In this document: positions 25,721 through 37,200 of the stretch, in pieces
Layout: each line of letters opens with the position of its first letter
How positions within the stretch are numbered: position 1 is the first letter of the stretch
Assembly: GCA_001579985.1 (NCBI GenBank)
Contig: LRSR01009809.1
Location: 28,087 to 92,086 of the forward strand
DNA length: 64,000 nt
Direction: 5' to 3'
Source of the DNA: Hypsibius dujardini
Taxonomy: Eukaryota; Tardigrada; Eutardigrada; Parachela; Hypsibiidae
Translations under genes and position numbers: made by a program
The notes under the pieces: model-generated
The model's database searches: none
What the model was told of the DNA's origin: nothing
What the model saw: the letters and a program-made list of their open reading frames with translations, nothing else

Positions 25721-26680
25721 CTTTCAGCTCCAAAACTGTCGGAGTTCCGAATTTTGAAAAACAAATGGAGACGGAGAATTTTTAGACCTCTTCAGCGACT
25801 AAAATATTCCAAAACATTCTGACAGCCATTAAAATTCCAGGCATGCGACATGCCTTCTATAATTATCTCATCAATTAAAAAAATGATTTACGGCCTGGAA
25901 AAAAATTAATATTCCACCCGAAAGCGGCAAGGCACTCGGATACGAAAAACCGGAATTTAGAGAACAGCTGTTTAAAGTACTGTGGTCGCTTTTGATTGGC
26001 CGAATTTAGAGATGTAATCTGGTGGTCGTCCGTCAAAACAAACCCATGTTGACAAGCCACGCCTCTTTGTTTGTCTGTCGGGCGTGCGTAGTCTGGTGGT
26101 CGTTGACTCATGAAACGGAATTTTTTGAATCTTACCAATAGAAGTTGAGGATTTTATTTCGCAGTTTCCCTGTAAAGAGTGCAGTGGAAGTCATGAAGGT
26201 TTCCACGGGGCAAATACCGAACGCAACTCACAGCAAATAACTAGTTTCTTCCAGGAGATAAACAAAGTCGCAAAACTTTTTCCTGTTTCTGATCTACGGA
26301 TGTTTTTTACGGACTTTACAAATTATCTCCATTTTCGCTGAAATCTATTCTTCGGGCGAAAGTCAATGTTATTTACGGAGGGCGGCGTCGAGGGCCCAAA
26401 TTGACCGGTGTCCAAGGGGAAGATTTCCAGTCAGCGCGCCAAAAGTTCCGAAACTTTTTTTCCAGCGGCGCGAAGCCCTCCGCAGAATATTTCCTCCGTT
26501 ACGCCATGTGAGAGATTGTCATCTCTAAGGGAGATTATGATCGCTGTCTGCGGAGTTGGGAACAACGAGGCAGCGACCCTGTTGGAGGAAGAATTTACCA
26601 TTTTCGCGAGCATTGCCAGTTAATTCGGTACTGGACCTTACATTCGAATTGGGTTTGTTTTTCTTTTTAGACCTTGAAAT
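25721..26680. promoter_or_regulatory. Shared upstream region of head-to-head PLC-A and PLC-B
   Basis: The two start codons are 960 bp apart and diverge. A pyrimidine tract ending in AG lies about 10 bp upstream of the PLC-B ATG (TTCTTTTTAG), which suggests a 5' UTR intron whose donor I could not fix. Open frames here carry no recognisable protein. Role as a bidirectional control region is inference. Confidence 0.45.
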
Positions 26681-27803
26681 ATGGCAAGTGATAATGAGAC
26701 CAGTGTGCGGGTCGACGAAGGGGCAGTGGCGGAGGAAGAGGCTAATTGTGAGTGGAATCTAGAGAATCTGCTGATTAGGTGATTGGTTGATTGCTGGGCT
26801 TGTTGATTTGTCATTGTCGCTGTTGGTTTGATTGCTGATTGCCTTGCTTGTTTCTTGAATTTACTTCGGTTAAGCGTCCTGTGATCTCTCTCCCGGTGCC
26901 ATTAATCTAGATTCTGTTAGTATTATTTTATGACATTTTGAAATGTAAAGAGATTTGTCTTTTACTAATTGAGCACTTTTTTTCGTAGATCGGAAGGCGG
27001 TGGAGAACTTGATGAGAGGAAGTGACCTGCTGAAGTTACATCCGCTTCGAACGCTTAAGCGAAGTTTCTCTCTCGAAGCGGATCATGAGAATATCGTTTA
27101 TCGGGCACCTTTCGGGATCGGGCTCTGGACGGGGTTAACCAAGACAACCAGTATGTCAGCGCGGTAAGCGCTTGAGATCTGTAGAGCAATTTCGTCGCTT
27201 GATTGATTGATTGATTGATTGATCATAGTTGTATTCCTTGGTCTCGCTGCTTGATTGCGATTTTTTAGTTTTTATTCTGAGTTTGATTATGTATGATTGA
27301 TTTCTATTGAATTTTCACAAAGAGTAGCTTTGTTTTTCAGTCAACTTGCGGTCAGTGAAGGAAATTCGCGAGGGCTACGCCACGGACGTCTTCAACCGAA
27401 AGGAAAAATCAGCAGACTTTTGCGCGAAGCATCCTCCCGAGCTATGCTTCTCCTTCGTGATGACGTCCGGCCAGACGGTCGATCTCATCGCCTCGGACCG
27501 GGAAACGCGAGAGATGTGGATTCTCGTCACACGGAAGCTTATCGACCAGGCACAGCAGGCGAAAAGGGAGGAGCGTCTCGAAAAGTATACTGTACTTCTT
27601 TCTGATACTTCATAGTCGAAAATTTTATTACCGCTTTGTCTATATAGATGGCTGATTAAACAGTTTTACTCCGCTGACGTTTCCGGTGACGGTTTCCTGA
27701 ACTTCGAGGAATGCATGCTATTGCTGGCGAAGATGAATCTGCAGTTCTCACGTGAACAAGCGGAAATCATATTCAAAGTATACCACGTCTGTCTGTCTGC
27801 CTA

Positions 27804-27865
<62 letters not shown>

Positions 27866-29202
27866 TGTTTGTCTGTTTGTTTTTCTGTGTGTCTGTGTGT
27901 CTGTCTGTGTGTCTGTCTGTCTGTCTGTCTGCCTGTCTGTCTGTGTGTCTGTCTGTGTGTCTATTTGTATGTCTGTCTGTGTGTCTATTTGTATGTCTGT
28001 CTGTTTGCATGCGTATCTATGCTTGTCTGTCTGTCTGCCTACATCTCTATCTACGTATCTGTCTGCCTGGCTGTCTGTCGACTATTAGTCTGTCTATCGG
28101 TCTGTATGTCTGTCCGTCTGTTTGTTTGTCTGTGTAGGTCTGTCTATCTGTCTCTCTGTCAGTCTGTCTTAATTGTCTCCCCATCTGTCTGCTTGTCAGT
28201 TGGTCTGTCTATCAACATAATTGTCCATATGCATGCCTATCTGGAAGCTCGTGAGCAGCTGTACTAACTGGCTAAACTTGGCCTTTCAGGCAGCAGGAGT
28301 GTTGAAATTGAAGAACCGTTCTGAGGTGTTGGACGTCAACGGGTTCCACCGCTTCTACGTTCGTCTCTCCGCTCGGCCGGAACTTCGCGCCCTGTTCAAG
28401 CGTTACGCCTGGAAGCGTGGTCCCACTTGGACGCTGGAGAACTTATATCGCTTCCTGGTGGACGAGCAGAAGGAGTGGGAGGGGCAGTCTGATATCGGTC
28501 AGGACCTGGCGGAGACCTGCGGCTGGATGGTGGAGACCTTTGAACCACTGGAAGAAAATAAGACGCTGAACTTGCTCAGCTTTGCTGGTAAGCTATCGTT
28601 CTGTTATCATGTTGAAATTACTCAAACTTATTGCACACAAGACTTGAATTATAGGCTTTCGCAACCTCATGCTCAATTCTCGCCAGATGATTTTCTCTCC
28701 GCGATGCCAGATGGTCTATCAGGATATGACACATCCCTTGCAGCATTACTTTATCGCTTCTTCGGTACATAATTTGGCGTAAAATTATTCATTCAACGAA
28801 ATTTGTGATATTCCGAAAATTGTTTGCAATCATGAAAGCTTAACCAATTTAGCATGCAACTTAATACTAGTCATATTTTTTCAGCACAACACATATCTGG
28901 TGGATAAGCAGTTGATGGGGAGTAGTAGCATTGAAGGGTACATTGACACGGTCTTGACCGGATGTCGTTGCCTGGAATGTGGGTTTCTTTCCTGTATAAG
29001 ATATATACACTGTTTGTTTATCAGTTTTGTGCTGCTGTAGTGGACTGTTGGGATGGACCTAATGGTGAGCCAATAATAACGCACGGGTACACGATGTCTT
29101 CCAAAATGGACTTCAAGCATGCTCTCGTTGTCTTGCGTGACTATGGATTCAAGACCTCCGAGTAAGTGTTCCAGACATCTGGCGAGGTAGGGAGACAGAC
29201 GT

Positions 29203-29259
<57 letters not shown>

Positions 29260-32109
29260 TAACGTGGGGATTTAGTTATATCTTGCAGATATCCTCTCAT
29301 CCTTTCTCTGGAGAACCACTGTTCCGCTCCGCAACAGCAAAAGATGGCCCACTATCTGAAGGAAATTTTTGCCGAACGCCTGTTCACCGCAACCAAGGCT
29401 GACACCGAACGACTTACCCTCCCATCCCCGGAAGAACTTCGCGGTTGCGTTTTCATCGTTGCAAAGAAACTGCCCGATGGCCTGCCAGACGACGCCCTAG
29501 AATATGCTGAAGGAGATGTACAGAGCAAAACAGCCACTGGTGTTTTAAACGGAAACAAGCTCGGAAATGTTCTACAATCCATCAACAATCTTGCTCAAGC
29601 CCCGGTTGGACTGCTTGCCGCTTCCAAAGTCGCCAAGGAGCTGTCTGACTGTGTCTTTGTCCGTGAGGTCCCCTTCCGCGGATTTGTGGTTGCCAAAGAC
29701 AATGGTACGTGTTTTTTTTGTATTAAAAGAAGATTCATTTTATAGAGAGGGAAATTTAAAACATCTTGAATCCGTTTAATTTTCGTTCATTTGTTTATAC
29801 ATAATCTTCAGTTTGTGTAACATATTTTGAAAACTCGCTTACATGAATTTAATTTAAAAGCGGAGGCGATGTCTTCGCACCAAGAAATGTTAAATTTATG
29901 TTTAAATAATAACGCATTTTATACTTCCTTATTTTATGTCATAACGAATTGTTAAAAAAATTGCTGAAACAAATTACATAATGTTTCAAGTTAATTTAGA
30001 CATATTTTTGTACGCGTCATAATACAGTTAAAACAGCATCCACCGTTGTGCACCACAGAACCATTTGAACTTCTGAAAATAACAGATCCACCCACATATC
30101 GGTTCCACAACCGGTTCTTCTCCCAGACCTCGATAAGATTATTTCACCCCAGGTCTTTCGGGGCAGTCGTCGCGGCGGTCAGGCACGTTCCTCCTTTCCA
30201 AGACACAAATTCGGTCAGATTGAAAGCAGGTTCGACGGGCCTCAACGTAGCCCACAGAACATTCTCGCGCTCGCGAAAAATTGGGTAGGACCAACCAATG
30301 AAGATCTTATCCAAAGCCAAAACCAAAGCCAAATGACAGGCATGGAGATCACGTAAACTGACCGATGCGGACCAAGGCGTCTTTCAGCGAATGAGAAATG
30401 CGTTTCGAGAGCTCCAACACCCAACGTCGCCAGTCCCGTTCTGCCAACGCCGGAACGTGCTCACGGCCCCGAACAGACAGTCGACAACCAGGGCGATGCT
30501 TTGTGAGCGCGGTGAATAAGGGTGTGGTCGGCAATTATGCAAATGGGGTCTTCCGGGATGATGAATCATGACTGCAATTTGTCACATACTAGTACGAATA
30601 ATCTAAGTGCATACTTTTGTCCTCGCTCGCTCTTCGCGAAGTAAAAACAAAGCAAGTTTCCACCGTCAGTATGTCACGATGTGATCCGTCCCATCCGTCT
30701 GCCGTGAGTGGTTGTTTGGCTGGTGTGGTTTGAGTGTCGACAGTAGATGAACTGTACCTTATCGTCCGATTTGGACATGTCTCTGGTGGTTGGTTCAGTC
30801 GGACGGTGTGAGGCGGAAGGACCGACGATCCGAGGGTCCGGTGGACGGACCGTTGAACGGCTAATCCGACGAAAGTTGCAGCAGATCACGTGAGGAAAGC
30901 TGGCAAAAGGGTAGACGGCGTCAAACACAGAAAGGTCGCTAACATGGACCGTTCTCTTAGGTGGTTCCGTGTTTTGGAACCTTTTATTCGATCAGTTGAT
31001 TCTTTATTATTCTTTATTACTAAACGGGTTGGGAAACACCGCTAGCCGTAAACAGTTCAAGATTCGACAGATCCGTGCCGATGGATCCGAACAGCACGAC
31101 GTGCCGACTTTCAAGGCTGACCGTGCGGCTGTGGAGGAGTACATGAGTAGTATGATTTTTCAGGTCATTCTCACGCCATGGACAATATCCCCGAGCCGAA
31201 GATGCGATCCCTCGTGCAAGACAGCCGCGAGGAATTCATCCGCCATACCCAGCGGCACCTCGTGCGGGTCTACCCCGATGGGCTGCGCACCGACTCTAGC
31301 AACATGAACCCCATCCCGGCCATGGCGTCCGGCTGTCAGATTGTCGCCTTCAACTACCAGAACAAGTCCCGAGAGACGCAAGTCTACCGCGCCCTCTTCG
31401 CCGACAACGGAGGGTGTGGCTACTTGCTTAAGCCGGAATTTATGCGCCAGTCTCCTCCCGGGTTTCCGGATATCTCGCAGGGTTCGGTGAGACCACTTCG
31501 GTTGAAGGTTCGGGTGATCAGTGCGCAACAGCTGCCGAAATTGGTGGCAACCTCCGATAAGGACATTACCGATCCGTATGTCGTGGTGGAGGTCTTCGGA
31601 TCCGATCGCGATATGAAGATCTGCAACACCAATTCCGTCCAGAATAATGGTCAGTCTATTTATCTTCTATTCAGTTAGGTTAATTAATATTGCAATACAA
31701 GTAATACATTTACTTGAATCAAGGAATTAATTGGAACATCGAACATTGAATTTTAGGATTCAACCCGACTTGGGAAGAGGAGTTCCACTTTCGGGTGCAC
31801 GATCCCAATCTGGCGGTCCTGCGCTTCGAGGTCCGCGACATGGATCGGCGCACTCGAGACGTGATTGGGCAGTACAGCATTGCGGTTGGTTGTGTCCAGG
31901 AAGGTAAGGGATTTACTCGTCCCGCTTCACGGTGTTGTGGGATAATGCTTTTCTCATTTAACTTTTTCCCTAGTCTGATTTTCTAAACAAAAATTAAAGT
32001 CTGTTATTTTCCGTTGACAGGTTTTCGCCACGTCCCGCTGCTCGATTCCCAGGAACAGCCGCTCGATTTGACCACACTGTTTGTGCATATCGAAAAAACG
32101 GTTCGATGA
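26681..32109 (+). CDS. Phosphoinositide phospholipase C, delta type (paralogue B), 787 aa
   Basis: Twelve exons: 26681-26747, 26989-27150, 27341-27584, 27648-27777, 28290-28587, 28655-28764, 28885-28978, 29041-29161, 29289-29704, 31164-31649, 31757-31903 and 32021-32109. All are in phase. Order is PH, EF hands, X, Y, C2. The first EF loop is canonical ([12 protein letters not shown]). The X domain has HNTYL, LDCWDG and SLENHC; the Y domain has [18 protein letters not shown] and [12 protein letters not shown]; the C2 domain has DPYVVVEV and GFNPTW. The intron that splits the EF region between exons 5 and 6 of A and C is absent here, so B has one fewer exon. The X-to-Y intron 29705-31163 is unusually long. 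The N-terminal PH half is shorter and more diverged than in A and C. Confidence 0.95.
27785..28215. repeat. CTGC/CTGT repeat, PLC-B intron 4
   Basis: A run of CTGC units grades into CTGT and TGTC variants for about 430 bp. It fills nearly the whole intron 27778-28289. Confidence 0.95.
29199..29257. repeat. GACA repeat, PLC-B intron 8
   Basis: A nearly perfect CAGA run within the 127-bp intron 29162-29288. Confidence 0.9.
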
Positions 32110-34286
32110 CTCAGCGGAGAACCGGGTTACATTAAATTGGCTTTGATAAACTGCTTTCTTTCCTGTGAACGTTTTTTGCTCCGGTAATGTAAGAGCACTT
32201 TCATGGAGAAGCGCACCTTCTATCAGAATTAGTATATTATTGATTTTCTCTGAACACTGCCAGCCCCTTTCGGAGAGAGATTCCTTAATTCTTTGATCGG
32301 TTCCTTCGGGCACGTAAGACTAATATCCAATTCACAAACACACTATCTATGCAGAAACGCGCAAGCAACTTTGAAACTTCAGACAGACAGAGTACATATA
32401 TGGAACGAAGCTGGAACGAGGGAACATAAGAATAGAAAAAATGAACGGAACTGTTCGCAAGCTAGACAAGCAGCGCAGAACTGCTCCAAGACACCAAGGG
32501 GAAGGAACGATTTGAGAACTACACAAAACGAATTGGCGATTTGAGAATTAGACAAGAAGAACAAAGCAATCAATACACCGAGTGGAATAAGGATAACCGA
32601 ATTTGAGAACTATACAAAACAGCAAAGCAGTTCCATCGAGTTTTCTGCGGGCGTACCATCAAAGCCCTTTGCAACGAGTCCATCACTTACTGGGACTACT
32701 ATAGTAGTCCCAGTACAGTAGTATAGTAGTCGCAGTTCTGTGTCCAGGGGCTGTATACCGCCCCTGGACACAGGACTGCGCGGTCGCAAACGCCGGGGTG
32801 TGGAGCGACGATAGCGCCAAATATACCTGTGCTAATTATAACGGTGTGTCACTTATCTGGCACTGAGAGTTCGGGTGCGACACCGGTGTGTGGCCTCATC
32901 AATGCTACCAGTTGAGCGGTACCTCTACCACCTCCATAACCACCGTCCTTCTAGGCCGTCGCTGATTAGTCTACAGAAACAGCCAGCTAAAAACCATTAT
33001 AGTCTTCCAGCTTTCCTGTCAACCTGTTCTTTCATCCACCAGAGCTTCTGAATGAACTCTTCAGTGTTTAAAATGTTCAACTCGAAAGAGGGACAGACCT
33101 AACCCATCATGATTCTAGGCTAAAGGGTTTGAATGAACAGAATCAACGGTACGAATGAATGTTGTTGGGTCTAGTCAAAAAGAGTTAAGAACAAACGAAC
33201 GACAAAATAACAAACAAACAAGCGCATAAATGAACGATCAAACATGACAAAATGAATTGCATAAAATGGTGAAATTAAGCGGGACCAAATGACTAACAAA
33301 ACCAAACGGCACAGCGACACTACTACAAAACAACCAACAAACGGATCACCGTATTAGACTGGCGAAACAAAACGGCGTGACTGTACTTAATCAAAGGAAG
33401 GAACAAAAGCACAAAGGAACGAACGTGAATATGGAAAACAGAATACAACGGTGCGAATCTATTGAATGAGAGGAACATTTTAGGACTGATAAACGAACAG
33501 AGTAAAGCTGGGATACAGAGAATCAAGGAACAAACGAGCGCACAGTGGTCTGTCGGGCCGAATTAATTATGCAAATTCATCAAATAAAGGAACAGATGAA
33601 CGAAAGTGAACGTGCCAAATAGAATGAAACGTTGCGCAAGGATCGAATCAGACGAACAAACGAACAGCTTTGAAACCATAAATAAACGGAACAGAGCAAA
33701 GTTGCGTCGAGAACGTCATGTCACAAACTTATCCGCGTAAAAAAATCACGGATTATCATGGTATCGGTAACATAGAATGCACAGAAAAAGTTCATATCAC
33801 ACACTTTCGCCATATTTTAAAAGGATGTGATTTAGCTCCTCCTCACATGCTTGTGGACACAAGTGCCCTAGCGAGCAAATAGACACAGTAAAGCGCAGAC
33901 CCAGCAATAAACTGTGGGTTAAATCAACAATGACCAACGCGTTCGCCTACCCCGCTCACAAATCCAAGGAACCACACGGAGAGAATAATCGAAGCCAGCA
34001 GCTGAGTCCTCACTTCTCTGCATAAATACCATTCAGCGCTGAATAGAGGTACCAAGGTACACAGACAAGAAGATACTGAGTACCTCGTACAGTGTAATAT
34101 GACGTGATACCGCATACACACTCTCGCTTACTTTTGCGTGTCTTCCTGTTCACATTCAACACCGCTCCTGTATCTCTCGTATCATGCGATGCGATGCGAT
34201 GCGATACATTATCTCCGCTTTATCCGTCACTCTGTGTCACACTTCCAACGTCTTGACACGTTTCACTCTTAACAGGCACCGGAAAG
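32110..34286. other. Intergenic region between PLC-B and PLC-C
   Basis: A-rich sequence with many GAACAAA-type words and a strong inverted-repeat block at 32691-32780. A short GCGAT run lies near 34190. No gene seen. Confidence 0.6.
32691..32780. repeat. Two adjacent hairpin-forming palindromes
   Basis: A perfect 22-bp palindrome (32691-32712, centre CTACTA|TAGTAG) is followed by 20-bp inverted arms (32731-32750 and 32761-32780, one mismatch) around a 10-nt loop. No T-run follows, so this is not a simple terminator. Confidence 0.9.
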
Positions 34287-37200
34287 ATGACGAACCTATT
34301 AGAAGCCGGTCGTTCAGTGCTTAGATCGCTGAGTTTTGGGGGTGCAAAACATCGAAGAACCATTCCCGAAAGCGCGGTTACCATCAACGGACAAAATACC
34401 TCGCTGGAGATGGAGAACGGCACGCAGATTGAACAAATCGAATGTTAGTGTGTTTTTTATTAGAATCTGAGTGAATGGACCTCACTGTCTTCTGACACTT
34501 TTTTTACGTTTTTTAGTTGATAAAGCTGTGCAGGTGTTGCTGAAGGGCGAGACGCTGATCAAGGTGACAGTTCATAATAAGCTGTATTCCCGGTTTTACC
34601 GGCTCGATCCGGATTGCCAGACCCTGCATTACCATGATCCCGTGAGGCGTTACGGTTCCTGTCAAGCAAAATCGCGACCAAGTAAGCGCGAAGTAGAAAA
34701 GGGAAGGAAATAAAGTAATGTAACTTAATTTAATCTCAATTTTAATGAAACTTTTATACTTTCTTATGCTAGTTCTGTCTCTGGGAAATTAGATATCGCC
34801 TCTTAATTTTCAACAGAGGCCTCAAAAAGAACTGAAATATCAGAATTATTTAGTATTAAAGCCTGAGAAATATTAAAAAAATGTGGATGATGGATATCTA
34901 TTTAATACACAATTTATAATTTATTCGAAGGCAAAATTTTGTTATCTTGTTTGATAATTTAGAAAATTTAATTTTAATTCTAATTCAATCTGTAAATCTA
35001 ACATTTTTATTAGTGCTCAAAAACGCGGATATTTTGTGTTGTAATTCTTGGCATTTCTTCCAGTTGATTTGCTCAGTCTAAAGGAGGTGCGAATGGGCTA
35101 CAAGACGGACGTCTTCAATGCCTGCAGCAAGTCCCGGAGTTTCACGGCGCGAATTTCGGCGGACCGTTGTTTTTCGCTGATTCTGCCCAATGGGGAATCG
35201 CTCAACTTGATTGCGCCCACATCGGAGTCGCGGAAGGAGTGGGCAAATGTGATACAGCATATTATTGGAAAGGGTCAACAGGAGGATCGAGAGACTCGCA
35301 TGGAAAAGTAAGAACAATTTCTAAAAAGTAGCGACCGCTCTTTAGATGCAATGGACGATAAATAATAATTAAATATTACGCCACATCTAAGCCCAAAAGT
35401 TCGAAAAGTGCATGACGTTATTTACGAACGATGTCTTGTTTTCGGATAATGTGTGCACTGTATCTGTTTGTGTACTCGCATTTCCGACACGCATTCGTTT
35501 GACGATATTGATTTTCTGATGTCGCATTCCAAACGAGTGATAAACTACGTAACTAAAATTGTTTAAAAAATGTTATTACTACAACAATTTTTGGCATCTG
35601 CGAAGGGATTTACAGAATTTTATCGAATACAGAAGGGATTTATAAACCGCGCGGAGGCTTACAACTTATAAGGGATTAATTACCAGTGCATCATTCAGAT
35701 CGAGACCATCTTTTTTTCTTGAAGTCCATATCCCCTCACATGAATTTAAAAAATATGACTTGCGTCAGTGAGGTCTCCGTTCAGTAGTGACAAATCCAGG
35801 AATATTTCTATTGCGCCAGCGATCAACGCTCACATTGCGATCGGATTCTCAAGTGCTCCATAACTCCGTCCCAAACATCCAAAACAATTTTGGTTTAAGC
35901 CAAGTAATTACAAATGATGCTGAAGGCAACAATGATGAAAAATCAATAATTACAAATTTTTAGGAGTCGATATTTTTGGACTAAATTTGGAAGGAAAATA
36001 GAGTCATCCAATGAAATTTGAAATTGTGTAAATTAATACAAGTACAGCCTGCGAGGATAATGAGAATTGTAAAATTTTCCCAAAAGAATATCTACAATCA
36101 ATCAATCATTGCTTGCGCAATGGCTCAATGAAAATTTCCCTGAATTTGTCCTCATTGAACGGAGGTCTCACTGCCGCGAGTTACACTTTTAAAATCATGT
36201 TAGGGTAAGGGGACTTTGTCTTTCCAGAAAATAATTGGTCTGGATCTGAGTTTCACACTGATAATTGATCTCATGTTAGCCAAAATACGAAGTGGATTTT
36301 CACGTAAATTAAACAAAACGGCTATCATTGCAGGTGGTTGAGGAAACAGTTCAAACAGGCCGATACCAGCGGTGATGGCTTCCTCAACTTCGACGAATGT
36401 ATGCTACTGCTGGACCATCTCAACCTGCACTTCTCAAAAGAACAAGCTGCCGAAATCTTCAAAGTAAATAATCATGTTAATTACACAAAATGCTCACCAG
36501 TCCCGAACGATTTGGCTTTGATAAAGAAATATTTATTTCAGAAAGCCGGAACTGTAACACGACGGCAAGCATCGGGCGAGGCTCTGGAACTGCCTCATCA
36601 GCAGGAGGTCCTGAACGCCGAAGGATTTCGACGATTTTACGCTCTGCTTTCAGAGCGTGGGGACTTACAGAAAATTTTCACCGAGTAGGAAAACAATAAT
36701 TTTGTTTAAATTTTAAATTATTTAGGAATTTATTCTGTGCCTCGTTTTGTCGTCAGATTTGCGGAGGGTGATCATCAGACATGGACCACAAAGACCCTGC
36801 AGAAATTTCTGCGGGAAGTGCAGCACGAAGAGGACCAGACGCTGGAGGCATGCGAGTTCATCATTAAAAGTTTCGAACCGATGGACGAAAACCAAAGTCA
36901 AAATCTGCTTGGTCTAGCTGGTAAGTCAAAACATTTTAACTGAATTATGCTTCTCACGGATTATACGACACAATGTGACTCCTTCTTTTCAGGCTTCCGG
37001 AATTACTTGTTAAATCAGCGGCAATTCTTGTTCCACTACAAAAACCGGCAGGTCTTCCACAATATGACACATCCACTGAAAGACTACTTTATTGCATCAT
37101 CAGTATGTGCATGCTGCGCAAGTTTCTGACTGACTGACAATACTTATGCAGTTTCTGTTTTCTTTCATATTACACATTAGCACAATACGTACTTGACGTC

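Noticed and set aside
27715-28267. Long Cys/Leu/Val/Ser open frames through TGTC arrays (also at 16-19, 22-24 and 27-29 kb)
   Set aside because: Simple tetranucleotide repeats stay open in several frames; the sequence lies inside introns bounded by good splice sites.
32691-32780. Hairpins as a bacterial-type terminator or tRNA
   Set aside because: No T-run, no cloverleaf, and the surrounding DNA is eukaryotic.
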